A stretch of DNA of 64,000 nucleotides from NCBI RefSeq assembly GCF_900086725.1, contig NZ_LT574838.1:374986-438985 (forward strand). The letters run 5' to 3'. Positions 1 through 8,334 of this stretch are shown here, piece by piece. Position 1 is the first letter of the stretch. The number at the start of each line of letters is the position of its first letter. Below the pieces are notes generated by a model. That model saw nothing but the letters and a program-made list of their open reading frames with translations. It was not told the origin of the DNA and ran no database searches. The translations under genes and the position numbers were made by a program. The stretch is from Bariatricus massiliensis. Lineage in GTDB: Bacteria > Bacillota > Clostridia > Lachnospirales > Lachnospiraceae.

Positions 1-517
1 CGTCCGAAAGTCCATAGTACCGAAGCTTTTCCCCCAGCATCCGGCCGCAGTCCTCCCCGCCAAGGAGCAGAAAGGTCTTTTCACTGTGGGCAATGGTGTG
101 GATAAAGTTCTGTGTCCTGCCATGGGCGCTGACAAGGGCCGCATCCTCCCACGCGATTCCAAGCTTCGCCGCCAGATAAGCTACCGAAGAAATCCCCGGA
201 AATGTCCCGGCCACATATTCCTTCAGCGCCTCTCTAAGTAACTTCGCCCCACTGTAGAAGCCCACATCTCCCGACAGCGCCACCACAATCCGCCGATACT
301 GTGGATTGGCTTTTACAAATGCCAGAATCTCATCCGGCTTGTACGCGCAGAACACAGGCTTTTTAAATGCCCCAAGAGACTCGATTATCCGCTTTGCGCC
401 TACGATACAGTCGCAGCGCTCCAGAAGCTCCTGTACCTCCACGGTGAGAGAAGCTTTGCTGCCCATGCCGATTCCCACCAAATATAATGCTGTTGTCTTA
501 TTTTCCTCGTTCCACAT
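1..517 (-). CDS. cbiE: Cobalt-precorrin-7 C5-methyltransferase, cut by the left edge
   Basis: This gene runs off the left edge; its first 172 codons are visible. The product should methylate C5 of the corrin ring with S-adenosylmethionine during anaerobic cobalamin synthesis. The N terminus reads as a tetrapyrrole methylase (YLVGIGMGSKASLT), followed by LSGDVGFYSGA and VSAHGR, which are typical of CbiE. Many Firmicutes fuse CbiE to the C15-methylase/decarboxylase CbiT; whether that holds here cannot be seen. The ATG at 517 overlaps the end of cbiH by 20 bases, so the two are translated in tandem. It is the last visible gene of the riboswitch-controlled cbi operon. Confidence 0.88.
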   Translation of the reverse strand, partial: MWNEENKTTALYLVGIGMGSKASLTVEVQELLERCDCIVGAKRIIESLGAFKKPVFCAYKPDEILAFVKANPQYRRIVVALSGDVGFYSGAKLLREALKEYVAGTFPGISSVAYLAAKLGIAWEDAALVSAHGRTQNFIHTIAHSEKTFLLLGGEDCGRMLGEKLRYYGLSD

Positions 518-1241
518 CCCGATACCCTCTCGGCGTCACCATCTTGCCGCCTATCTCTCTCGTCTGCTCGTTTCCAATAAATACCGTGGTGAACATATCC
601 ACCTCCGTCTCCCGCAATTCCCTGAGCGGCAGCACCCTTGCATACTGGCCGTCTCTACCGATATTGCGGACAATCCCGCACACCGTGTCCTCTTTTTTAT
701 AAGAAAGCAGCAAATCACACGCCCTTCTCAGATAATCCCGTCTCTTTTTGCTGGAAGGATTATAAAGGCAGATGACAAAATCAGCCATGGCCGCCCCCAG
801 AAGCCGCTTCTCTATCTTCTCCCACGGTGTCAGCAGGTCGCTTAGGCTGATGACCGCAAAATCATGCATCAAAGGCGCTCCCAGCACCGCCGCGCCGCCT
901 GTGGCGGCTGTAATTCCGGGTATGATTTCCAATTCCACTTCCGGGTATGCCTGTCCCACCTCATACATCAGTCCGGCCATGCCGTAGACCCCGGCGTCGC
1001 CGCTGCATATCATGGCAACGTCCACGCCCTTTTTTGCCTCCTCGAAGGCCATGCGGCATCGGTCCGTCTCCTTCGTCATAGGCGTCGTCAGATACCGTTT
1101 CTCCGGAAATGTTTCCCGAATCAAATCCACGTAAACCGTATAGCCTACCATCACCGGGCAGCGGGAAAGCGCCTCCCTTGCCTCCGCCGTCAGCTGACTC
1201 CTTGCTCCCGGCCCAAGTCCTACCACATAGATTTTACTCAT
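498..1241 (-). CDS. cbiH: Cobalt-factor III (precorrin-3B) C17-methyltransferase
   Basis: A 247-residue tetrapyrrole methylase that performs C17 methylation and ring contraction of cobalt-factor III, in the cytoplasm. The SAM-binding loop GLGPG is at residues 8-12, SGDAGVYGMAG near residue 80, and the C-terminal GIVRNIGRDGQ is characteristic of CbiH/CobJ. Length is normal for the single-domain enzyme. The ATG follows GGAGG at good spacing and overlaps the end of cbiF by 8 bases, which indicates translational coupling. The family assignment is secure; the cobalt-first route is inferred from cbiK and cbiD in the same operon. Confidence 0.95.
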   Translation of the reverse strand: MSKIYVVGLGPGARSQLTAEAREALSRCPVMVGYTVYVDLIRETFPEKRYLTTPMTKETDRCRMAFEEAKKGVDVAMICSGDAGVYGMAGLMYEVGQAYPEVELEIIPGITAATGGAAVLGAPLMHDFAVISLSDLLTPWEKIEKRLLGAAMADFVICLYNPSSKKRRDYLRRACDLLLSYKKEDTVCGIVRNIGRDGQYARVLPLRELRETEVDMFTTVFIGNEQTREIGGKMVTPRGYRDVERGK

Positions 1242-2004
1242 CCCTGCCTCCTTTTGACGCCTGACGGAATTCCGTGGAAAAGGACGGATGATACAGCGCA
1301 GAGCGTTGGTATTCTCCTTCCAGCACCCGGCCTACCACAATCAACGCCGTCTTTTTGATTCCTTCATGCTCCGCCGTATGGGCCAGACTGTCCACCGTAC
1401 AGCGGCACACCTTCTCATCCGGCCATGTGGCTTTGTATACAATGGCTGCCGGGGTATCTCCCGGATAGCCCCCCGCCAGAAGCTCCTCCTGAAGAGCGGG
1501 AAGCATCCCCGTACTCAGGAAGATGACCATGGTAGCCTGATGCCCGGCAAAGCTGCGGATAGATTCTGCCTCCGGCACGGGAGTCCGCCCTGCCATTCGT
1601 GTGATGACTACCGACTGGGAGATGCCCGGAAGGGTATATTCTGCCCCAAGCGCAGCCGCCGCCCCGCAAAAGGAGCTGACTCCGGGGCATACCTCATAGG
1701 CAATGCCCGCTGCTTCCAGCGCGTCCATCTGCTCCCGGATGGCGCCGTACAGGCAGGGGTCTCCGGTGTGAAGCCGTACAACCCGCTTCCCGCTCCGTTC
1801 CCCCTCTGTCATCACTTCCAGTACCTCCTCCAGCGTCATAAACGCACTGTTATATACCGCACAGCCTTCCTTCTTTTCCTCCAAAAGCCGTGGATTCACA
1901 AGGGAGCCCGCATACACGATGATATCCGCTTCCCGCAGATACCGCTGCCCCCTCACCGTAATCAAATCCTCCGCGCCGGAGCCTGCTCCTACAAATACAA
2001 CCAT
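1234..2004 (-). CDS. cbiF: Cobalt-precorrin-4 C11-methyltransferase
   Basis: A 256-residue tetrapyrrole methylase for C11 methylation of cobalt-precorrin-4. The N terminus VVFVGAGSGAEDLITVRG is the diagnostic CbiF/CobM signature (GAGPG-type SAM loop), and RLHTGDPCLYGAI near residue 78 is the second conserved methylase motif. The ATG is preceded by AGGAGG and lies 10 bases after the cbiL stop. Its 3' end overlaps cbiH. Nothing is missing relative to the family. Confidence 0.95.
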   Translation of the reverse strand: MVVFVGAGSGAEDLITVRGQRYLREADIIVYAGSLVNPRLLEEKKEGCAVYNSAFMTLEEVLEVMTEGERSGKRVVRLHTGDPCLYGAIREQMDALEAAGIAYEVCPGVSSFCGAAAALGAEYTLPGISQSVVITRMAGRTPVPEAESIRSFAGHQATMVIFLSTGMLPALQEELLAGGYPGDTPAAIVYKATWPDEKVCRCTVDSLAHTAEHEGIKKTALIVVGRVLEGEYQRSALYHPSFSTEFRQASKGGRDE

Positions 2005-2014
2005 CTGCCGCCTC

Positions 2015-2782
2015 CTACTCTCCGCCTTCCCCGGCGGGACTTCCTTGTTCCTTCACGATAATCAGCGAGTAATATCCCGCATCCTCGGGTATCTCCTCTG
2101 CCTTACGGCAGATTCTTTCCCCGGCCATTCCACAGTTTTCCACCATCCGCACTGCAAGCTTTTTTTCCGTCACCGCCTGCTTCACGAGCGGCATCTTCTT
2201 GCCCGCCTTCATCAGCACCTTCGTGCCCGGAAGCTCCAGACTCTCCTCCACTCCGTAGGAGGCCGGAATCACATGCAATTCTTCCCGGTTTTCCACAAGT
2301 CCCATATCCAGCGCCGCTGCCGCCGCGCAGAAGGAGGGAATCCCCGGTATCAGGCAAGTCTTCATCCCCCGCCGCTTCAGCCGCTTGTGCACATACAGGC
2401 AGGTAGAGTACACCGTGGGGTCTCCCAGTGTGAGAAAGGCAATTTGTTTCCCTTCCCGCAGCAGGCGCTCTGTCCGCTCCGCACACGCATCGTGAATCTG
2501 CCGAAGCGCCTCCTTGTCCTTTCGCATGGGCATGGGCAGATAGAGCTTCGGCTTTTTCTCAATCTCGGGCACAGCCGGAAGCACAATCTGCCACGCCACA
2601 CAGTTTGCAAGATATGCGGGGCAGAAGCTCTCTTTGGCCTCCTCGTATACCGGCTCCGTAAGCTCCGGTGACGACACGGCAAATGCCACCACGTCGCAGT
2701 CCCTTATCACCCGCGCCGCCTTCAAGGTCAGAAGCTCCGGGTCCCCCGGCCCTACCCCCACGCCATAAAATATTCCTTCCAT
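2015..2782 (-). CDS. cbiL: Cobalt-factor II (precorrin-2) C20-methyltransferase
   Basis: A 255-residue SAM-dependent methylase that acts at C20, the first methylation after cobalt insertion. GVGVGPGDPELLTLKA near the N terminus and FLTLGDPTVYSTCLYV in the middle are CbiL/CobI motifs. The ATG directly abuts the cbiD stop codon (TAGATG), so ribosomes probably re-initiate. The length matches the family. It sits between cbiD and cbiF in the same operon. Confidence 0.95.
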   Translation of the reverse strand: MEGIFYGVGVGPGDPELLTLKAARVIRDCDVVAFAVSSPELTEPVYEEAKESFCPAYLANCVAWQIVLPAVPEIEKKPKLYLPMPMRKDKEALRQIHDACAERTERLLREGKQIAFLTLGDPTVYSTCLYVHKRLKRRGMKTCLIPGIPSFCAAAAALDMGLVENREELHVIPASYGVEESLELPGTKVLMKAGKKMPLVKQAVTEKKLAVRMVENCGMAGERICRKAEEIPEDAGYYSLIIVKEQGSPAGEGGE

Positions 2783-3925
2783 CTATGTCTCTCCTTTTTG
2801 TATCTGTATGCGAATCTCCTCCGCCAGCGGGGTAGCCCCCAGTATCCCCTCCTCTTGGGAAAATACAAGGGCTCCGATTTGCAGGCTTGTGCCTGCCCGC
2901 TGCCGCAGATAATACTCAATCCGCTCCATCACCGTCTCCATGACCGCAGAAAGCAGCCCTTCTTGCTTCAAGATATGGATGGCCTCCGCCGTGGTCACAC
3001 ATTTCATCAGACTTGCCGCCGTCCGGCTTGAGGCCCCCGCAAGTGCCGCGTGGGCGGTCAATACTTCCAAGCGGCAGTCCGCTTGGCGGGAATGGGTATT
3101 CATGACCCCCGCCGCAAGCTTAATCAGCTTGCCCACGTGCCCGATCAGGAGGATTCCCTGCATCCCCAGCGTGACCGCGTCGTCGATGGTCTCGCCGATA
3201 TAGTTGCTGCATTTCACCGCCAGACCCCCATCATAGCCCAGCGTATGCGTGAGAAAATCGCTGCCGTAGTTCCCCGGCACCACATAGCACCAGTTGTGGC
3301 CGTTCTCCTTCAGCACCTTCATCTCCAGATAAATGGTATCCGTCAGCGCTTTTTCGCTCATTGGCTCCACGATTCCACTTGTCCCGAGAACGGAGATGCC
3401 GCCTGCAATCCCCAGTCTCGGATTGAAGGTCTTCTCTGCCAGCGCCTTGCCCTCCGGTATGGAGATAAGGATACGAAGTCCCCCCTCGTAGTGAAACTTC
3501 CTGCGCTGCTCCTCCACGGCTTCCAGAATCATCCTGCGGGGCACCTTGTTGATAGCCGCCTCGCCCACCGCCTGCTCCAGTCCCTTCTTCGTAACTCTGC
3601 CGATGCCCTCTCCGCCGTCCAGCCAAAGCCCGCCGCCCTCAGCAAAACTAACCTTCGCATAGACAAGGACTCCGTTTGTCACATCCGGGTCATCTCCGCT
3701 GTCCTTGCGGACGGCGCAGCATACCTCCTCAGACCCGTATTGTATCTCTTCCACATCCAGATACAGCCGCACCCCTTTGGGTGTGAGCAGGGATATTTGT
3801 GTCACCGTCTCCCTTGCCAGCAGCATATGAGCCGCCGCCTTGGCTGCCGCCGCGGCACAGCTCCCGGTGGTATACCCCGTCCTGAGCCGCTTCTGATTCT
3901 TCCATACCATGTTCTGCTCTTCCAT
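2783..3925 (-). CDS. cbiD: Cobalt-precorrin-5B C1-methyltransferase
   Basis: A 380-residue CbiD, which methylates C1 in the anaerobic pathway and has no homologue of the aerobic CobF type. The signature LRTGYTTGSCAAAAAKAA lies close to the N terminus, and the later VPGNYGSDFL and ILLIGHVGKLIKLAAGVMNTHS segments are typical. I chose the ATG at 3925 because AAGGAG lies 10 bases upstream and the protein then begins near the conserved motif; an earlier in-frame start at 3985 would lie inside cbiK and add 20 unconserved residues. The start is 4 bases after the cbiK stop. Confidence 0.95.
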   Translation of the reverse strand: MEEQNMVWKNQKRLRTGYTTGSCAAAAAKAAAHMLLARETVTQISLLTPKGVRLYLDVEEIQYGSEEVCCAVRKDSGDDPDVTNGVLVYAKVSFAEGGGLWLDGGEGIGRVTKKGLEQAVGEAAINKVPRRMILEAVEEQRRKFHYEGGLRILISIPEGKALAEKTFNPRLGIAGGISVLGTSGIVEPMSEKALTDTIYLEMKVLKENGHNWCYVVPGNYGSDFLTHTLGYDGGLAVKCSNYIGETIDDAVTLGMQGILLIGHVGKLIKLAAGVMNTHSRQADCRLEVLTAHAALAGASSRTAASLMKCVTTAEAIHILKQEGLLSAVMETVMERIEYYLRQRAGTSLQIGALVFSQEEGILGATPLAEEIRIQIQKGET

Positions 3926-3929
3926 GGGC

Positions 3930-4718
3930 CTACCGCTCCTTCGCCGCCTGCATATGTTCCATATAAAGCGCCCGGATGCCCGCAAGCTCTCCCAGCCCCT
4001 TTACTATCGTCTTCACCTCATATCCTGCCTCCAAAAGGATGGCCTTCCAAGAATCTTCCTCGCCCGCCATGTCATTCTTCGCATGGTCTCCGGCCACCAC
4101 CATAAAGGGCAGCAGGGTCACCTTGCGCACGCCTGCAGTCTGAAGCTTTTTCATCACCTCCGCCAAGTCCGGGGAACCCTCCACCGTTCCCACCAGCACT
4201 TGAGCGTAGCCCAGATAATGGAACATATATTCCAGCACCGGGTAAGCCGCATTGGCCGGATGCTCCGTGCCATGTCCCATAAGTACCAGCGCTTCCCCCT
4301 CCGAAAGGGTAATCTCCTCCATAACCGCACGCACGCACCTTTTGTAGTCTTCCCCGCTCATAAGCAGCGGCTCTCCTACCGTAATCCTCCGGAAATCTTC
4401 CCCATAAGCCTTCACATCCGCAAGCATCTTCTCGTACTCCAGCCCGGGAATGATATGCGTCGGTTGTACGAGCACCTCCGTCACCTGCTCCGTGCGCATC
4501 TGCTCCATGGCCTCCCGCACCGTGCAGATGTGCAGGTTTTGCGTCCGCTGAAGCTTTCTCAGAATCATCCCGCTTGTAAAAGCCCGATAGACCGTATAGT
4601 CCGGAAACGTCTCCGCCGCCTGCCGCTCTATCACCGCAATATTTTTTTCCAATGTATCCAGATGGCTTGTGCCGAAGCTGACCATCAGGATTGCCTTCTT
4701 ATCCCTGCTCCTGTTCAT
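3930..4718 (-). CDS. cbiK: Anaerobic sirohydrochlorin cobaltochelatase
   Basis: A 262-residue class II chelatase that inserts cobalt into sirohydrochlorin (or its reduced form), the step that commits the operon to the early-cobalt route. KAILMVSFGTSHLDT at the N terminus is the CbiK hallmark. The two metal-handling histidines are visible in VLMGHGTEHPANAAY and MVVAGDHAKNDMAG. No signal peptide is present, so it is probably cytoplasmic, unlike the periplasmic CbiK of some sulfate reducers. The ATG at 4718 has GGAGG upstream and overlaps the end of cbiO by 20 bases. Confidence 0.94.
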   Translation of the reverse strand: MNRSRDKKAILMVSFGTSHLDTLEKNIAVIERQAAETFPDYTVYRAFTSGMILRKLQRTQNLHICTVREAMEQMRTEQVTEVLVQPTHIIPGLEYEKMLADVKAYGEDFRRITVGEPLLMSGEDYKRCVRAVMEEITLSEGEALVLMGHGTEHPANAAYPVLEYMFHYLGYAQVLVGTVEGSPDLAEVMKKLQTAGVRKVTLLPFMVVAGDHAKNDMAGEEDSWKAILLEAGYEVKTIVKGLGELAGIRALYMEHMQAAKER

Positions 4719-5559
4719 CGATATACCTCCCTAGCTGTGCCAGACTGCGCGGCACGTTTCCCTCTTGCTTCAATACACCCTTTTCTACCAGCTTCTTATA
4801 AAGCGTCAATACCGCCGGAGGCTCCTGATTGGCCATCTGAAGCGCCTCCTGATTCCGGCATACGGTGACCGGGTCTCCCTGCAAGAGTACACGCCCCTCC
4901 TGCATCAGCACTATCTCATCCGCCCATTCCAGCGCATAGTCTATATTGTGGGTCGCCATCAAAACGGTAATTCCCTCCGCCGCCATCTTATCCACGATCT
5001 CACGCACTATCTTGGCATGCTTTGCGTCCAAAGCGGCCGCCGGCTCATCCAAAATCACCACCTCCGGGTGCATGACCAGCACATCGGCGATGGACACCTG
5101 CTTCTTCTGGCCGCCGCTCAAGGCGTGGGCGGGACGCTCACGAAAGGGCGTGATTTCCAGCTTTTCTATGACCTGCTCCACTTCCCGTTTCACGTCCTCC
5201 TCCCGCATCCCCAGATTCATGGGGCCGAAGGAGATTTCCTGATACACACTGGCTAAAAAGAGCTGATTGTCCGGGTCCTGAAAGACGATTCCCACCCGCC
5301 TTCTCAAGTCCAGCAGACCCTGTTTCGTATACTCCACCGGCCTGCCGTCAAATAACAGAGTGCCGCTCTCGGGCCTGAAGATTCCATTACAGCATAAAAA
5401 GAACGTGGACTTTCCCGAACCGTTGGCCCCCATAAAAGCCACCTTGCGGCCTCTTTCAATCTTTAAGTTCACGTAATTCAGCGCCCGCTCTCCCCCTTCC
5501 TCATAGGAATAGCAGAGGTCTCTCGCCTCAATAATCACATCCTTCTCCCCTGATTTCAT
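4699..5559 (-). CDS. cbiO: Cobalt ECF transporter ATPase
   Basis: A 286-residue ATPase of the CbiMNQO energy-coupling-factor importer. Walker A is GANGSGKST (about residue 44-52), the ABC signature LSGGQ is near 147 and Walker B VILDEP near 170. It hydrolyses ATP on the cytoplasmic face to drive Co2+ entry. I start it at the ATG at 5559, which shares one base with the cbiQ stop (TGATG) and has GGAGG 8 bases upstream; a GTG three bases earlier is less likely. CbiO homodimers normally serve this importer, which fits the single ATPase gene here. Confidence 0.95.
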   Translation of the reverse strand: MKSGEKDVIIEARDLCYSYEEGGERALNYVNLKIERGRKVAFMGANGSGKSTFFLCCNGIFRPESGTLLFDGRPVEYTKQGLLDLRRRVGIVFQDPDNQLFLASVYQEISFGPMNLGMREEDVKREVEQVIEKLEITPFRERPAHALSGGQKKQVSIADVLVMHPEVVILDEPAAALDAKHAKIVREIVDKMAAEGITVLMATHNIDYALEWADEIVLMQEGRVLLQGDPVTVCRNQEALQMANQEPPAVLTLYKKLVEKGVLKQEGNVPRSLAQLGRYIDEQEQG

Positions 5560-6329
5560 CACAGTTTCCTCCCTATCGTCATACCGAGAAGCAGCAATTC
5601 AAAGCATACGATAGCCCCCACCTCGCCGGGTTTCACGGAGCGCTGCTCTCTCAAGACACGGATGCTCCCAGCATAGCACCGGGATTCCATGGCATCATAA
5701 AGTGCGTTGGAGCGCTGAAATGCCTTCATCAAAAGTCCGGCTCCCATCCACCCGAAGGAACGAATAGAAGTCTTGAAGTTCCGGTGGCCAAGCCTTGCCT
5801 TCTGCGATATCAGGATGGCAGAAGCCGTATCCATGAGCACGAAAATAAAGCGGTAAATCAAGAGCATCAGCTCCGTCAACAGCCGGGGACAGTGGAGCCC
5901 CTCCAGCACGCCCAGTATATCGGTCATGGTCGTATGCAAAGAAAGAAAATACAGACAGGATACGGACGCCATCGCCGTCCCGATTAATTGCATGCCGAAC
6001 AACAACGATTCCCTGCTCCCCGTAATATAAAAGGCGCCCACCGGTACCGCATACGCATCCAGCGGAACCTTTGACACATTCACGACCACCGCAAGTGTAC
6101 TTAATATTAGAAACACAAGAGGCACGGACAGCAGACGCAGATACGACCCGAGTCCGATTCCTCCATTTTTCACTGTAAGAAGCCCATTTACCAAGAGCAC
6201 AAGTACTGCCATGGACAGAGAACGGCTGAGAATAAGGAACAGCATAGTCAAGACAGAAAACCAGAACTTTTCCCCCGCATTTACATATCTGAGTTTGGAG
6301 CGATAGCAAAGCTTATCTGCCGCAATCAT
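5559..6329 (-). CDS. cbiQ: Cobalt ECF transporter transmembrane coupling protein
   Basis: A 256-residue integral membrane protein, the T component that couples CbiO to the substrate-binding CbiM. It has several hydrophobic helices, the first around residues 25-50 (FWFSVLTMLFLILS). A helical region near SAILISQKARLGHRN corresponds to the coupling segment that contacts the ATPases. The ATG overlaps the cbiN stop in an ATGA arrangement. The assignment follows from family resemblance and operon position. Confidence 0.92.
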   Translation of the reverse strand: MIAADKLCYRSKLRYVNAGEKFWFSVLTMLFLILSRSLSMAVLVLLVNGLLTVKNGGIGLGSYLRLLSVPLVFLILSTLAVVVNVSKVPLDAYAVPVGAFYITGSRESLLFGMQLIGTAMASVSCLYFLSLHTTMTDILGVLEGLHCPRLLTELMLLIYRFIFVLMDTASAILISQKARLGHRNFKTSIRSFGWMGAGLLMKAFQRSNALYDAMESRCYAGSIRVLREQRSVKPGEVGAIVCFELLLLGMTIGRKL

Positions 6330-6643
6330 ACCTCGTCCTCATCCTTCTGCCACTTCTTACGCTCTACAAAGCGTCCCATGAAAAAAGCGATAACCCCGAC
6401 TCCGATTCCGGTCTGCAGGCAGAATATCAGGCTTTCCACCTCTCCGGGAATCTCCCCGCCAAGCACCGTCTCAAGCACCGGGGTGAACCAAGGCTCGTAT
6501 TCTCCATGAACCTCTTCCACCATCACACTTCCCGCGTCATCCGATCCGCCGAACTCCGCCCCCTTTTTTACAAACAGCGGAATCACGGCAATCAGTACGG
6601 CAGCAATCAGTAGCACAATCACAGTCTTTTTATTTTTACTCAT
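6326..6643 (-). CDS. cbiN: Cobalt transporter small subunit CbiN
   Basis: A 105-residue protein with two membrane helices (about residues 7-25 and 77-95) flanking a short external segment rich in acidic residues. In the family CbiN assists metal loading into CbiM, possibly through its extracytoplasmic loop. The size and two-helix layout are standard. Its ATG lies one base after the cbiM stop (TAAGATG), and its stop overlaps cbiQ. Confidence 0.92.
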   Translation of the reverse strand: MSKNKKTVIVLLIAAVLIAVIPLFVKKGAEFGGSDDAGSVMVEEVHGEYEPWFTPVLETVLGGEIPGEVESLIFCLQTGIGVGVIAFFMGRFVERKKWQKDEDEV

Positions 6644-6644
6644 C

Positions 6645-7394
6645 TTACTTCGCCCCCTTCAAAAAACCGATGGCCTTAAGCTCCGGCTTCGCATACGTCT
6701 CCAGACCAATCACAATGACCACCGTCAAGATACCTTCGATAACCGCGAGGGGCAGCTGGGTCGGCGCAAACACTCCGAGAAACTTCACCGCAGAGGCCGC
6801 CACGCCGCCCGCTTCGGACGGGTAAGCCACGGCAAGCTGGATGCTCGTCACACAATAGGTAAACAAGTCTCCCAAAAATGCCGCCAGAAATACCGCTGTC
6901 TTTCTATTCACCTTGCATTTACTACAGAGCTTGTAGATACCAAAAGACAAAAGCGGCCCCGCAACTGCCATGGAAAAGGTGTTCGCTCCCAGCGTAGTAA
7001 GCCCTCCGTGGGCAAGCAGCACCGCCTGAAACAGCAGCACAATGATTCCCAGCACGCTGACAGCCGCCGGCCCGAACAGAATCGCGCCAAGCCCCGTCCC
7101 GGTCATATGGGAACAGCTTCCCGTCACCGACGGAATCTTTAGGGATGAAATCACGAAAATAAACGCTCCCGACATGGCGATCAGCGTAATGGATTTTCTG
7201 TTTTCATTTAACTTTTTCTTTAGGGAAATAAAGCCAGTCACCAAAAATGGCAGGCAGACTACACCCCATGCAACACAAAACGCAGCAGGAAGATACCCCT
7301 CCATAATGTGCATCGCGTTGGCAACGGGTGCTAAGGCGAACATCGCAGCAAATGCGATTGTCGCCCTCAGTAAGATTTTTTCTTTTTTAGACAT
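6645..7394 (-). CDS. cbiM: Cobalt ECF transporter substrate-binding subunit
   Basis: A 249-residue S component of the cobalt importer. A signal-peptide-like N terminus ends at ANA, exactly before MHIMEGYLP; in this family the processed Met-His start binds the metal. I chose the ATG at 7394 because it has AAGGAG upstream and gives that architecture; a longer reading from 7481 would extend into the riboswitch leader. Several membrane helices follow, with GSCSHMTGTGLG containing further family-typical histidines. It is the first gene after the cobalamin riboswitch. Confidence 0.94.
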   Translation of the reverse strand: MSKKEKILLRATIAFAAMFALAPVANAMHIMEGYLPAAFCVAWGVVCLPFLVTGFISLKKKLNENRKSITLIAMSGAFIFVISSLKIPSVTGSCSHMTGTGLGAILFGPAAVSVLGIIVLLFQAVLLAHGGLTTLGANTFSMAVAGPLLSFGIYKLCSKCKVNRKTAVFLAAFLGDLFTYCVTSIQLAVAYPSEAGGVAASAVKFLGVFAPTQLPLAVIEGILTVVIVIGLETYAKPELKAIGFLKGAK

Positions 7395-7509
7395 GTTTTC
7401 TCTCCTTCTTTTGTGATAGTTTCTGAAATACTTCAGGCTCACCACAAAATCAAAAGAGATTTGCAGCAAACACCTGATCATATTCCCGTAATCATCCAGT
7501 TTCCTTTAA

Positions 7510-7675
7510 AAGTGAATATTCTGACTTAGGCATCAACACGATATTCCGCCTTCCCATAAGCACGCTTACAGTGACCTAATGGAATACCATTCCTCCAATA
7601 CAGCAACGGGTATTGTGCAGGATTCTCACCTGACTTCCTCTGCCGCCTGTAAAGACGGCTTTCTTTTAAATTGTC
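7510..7675 (-). promoter_or_regulatory. Cobalamin riboswitch upstream of the cbiM operon
   Basis: Read on the minus strand, the core motifs of an adenosylcobalamin riboswitch appear in order: TTTACAGGCGGC, GGAAGTCAGGTGAGAATCC, a GTCACTGTAA box, GGGAAGGCGG, and finally GATGCCTAAGTCAG. This matches the B12-element consensus. It ends about 115 bases before the cbiM start. I see no clear intrinsic terminator between it and cbiM, so it may act on translation initiation; that is an inference. B12 would be expected to shut off cobalt uptake and corrin synthesis. Confidence 0.93.
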
Positions 7676-7713
7676 TGCTGAAACTGAATCTACTTATATG
7701 TGAAAGGGCTGTC

Positions 7714-7742
7714 GTCCCTTTTACACCACAATCGTGTGGGAC
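7714..7742 (-). other. Hairpin just after cobO
   Basis: On the minus strand, GTCCC and GGGAC bracket an inner CCACA/TGTGG stem with a four-base loop, starting 5 bases after the cobO stop. There is no T-run, so it is not a standard terminator. It could mark the end of the cbiGJ-cobO message or belong to the 5' part of the riboswitch leader. Confidence 0.35.
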
Positions 7743-7747
7743 AGAAG

Positions 7748-8275
7748 CTAGTATTCAATCCCCTTTCTGGCCGTCACACCCCCGTCGAAAGGATGCTTTA
7801 TCTTCCTGATATCAGAAACATAATCGGCCTGTTCCAGAATCTCTTCTGACGGGTCTCTGCCGGTCAGAACGACTTCCAGCTGCCCCGGCTTGTGCCGCAG
7901 AAAGGCAATCGCCTCTTCCTGTTCTATCAATCCATAACGGTATGCGGCCATAAACTCATCCATGACAAGCATGGAATAGGATTCCTTCTTAACCTTCTCA
8001 AGAATCGTGCGCCAGAGCTTCCTGTACATGCCGCGCACGGCCTCCTTCTCCTCTTCCTTGAGCGTCCAATAAAATCCATAGGATTTGTCAAGGTGAATCA
8101 CCTCAATCTCCGGGATGGCGTCCAGAATCCGTAACTCCCCGGAATCTTCATTTTTTAAAAATCTTGCAAAGAGAACCTTCATGCCGCAGCCGGCAGCACG
8201 CACCGCAAGGCCTATGGCCGCCGTTGTCTTTCCCTTTCCTTCTCCGCAGTAAATATGAATCAGTCCTGTATCCAT
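7748..8275 (-). CDS. cobO: Cob(I)alamin adenosyltransferase, CobO/BtuR type
   Basis: A 175-residue ATP:corrinoid adenosyltransferase that makes adenosylcobalamin or adenosylcobyric acid. The P-loop GEGKGKTTAAIG sits at the N terminus, as in the CobA/CobO/BtuR family, and VMDEF provides the Walker B-like acid. I chose the ATG at 8275 with GAGGTGG five bases upstream; a TTG at 8296 is in frame but lacks support. It lies 59 bases after the cbiG-cbiJ fusion and before the riboswitch, so it is not under the riboswitch visible here. Confidence 0.93.
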   Translation of the reverse strand: MDTGLIHIYCGEGKGKTTAAIGLAVRAAGCGMKVLFARFLKNEDSGELRILDAIPEIEVIHLDKSYGFYWTLKEEEKEAVRGMYRKLWRTILEKVKKESYSMLVMDEFMAAYRYGLIEQEEAIAFLRHKPGQLEVVLTGRDPSEEILEQADYVSDIRKIKHPFDGGVTARKGIEY

Positions 8276-8334
8276 CTCTTCCACCTCGCAAATCAACTGA
8301 GTAGAATTTTATCACAACTCATACAATTATGCAA

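Noticed and set aside
3050..4105. A 351-codon plus-strand frame over cbiD and cbiK
   Set aside because: It is a shadow of GC-biased codons on the opposite strand, with no family resemblance; the minus-strand genes are certain.
7579..7809. A plus-strand frame over the cobalamin riboswitch
   Set aside because: It is antisense to the riboswitch and to the end of cobO and has no supporting signal.
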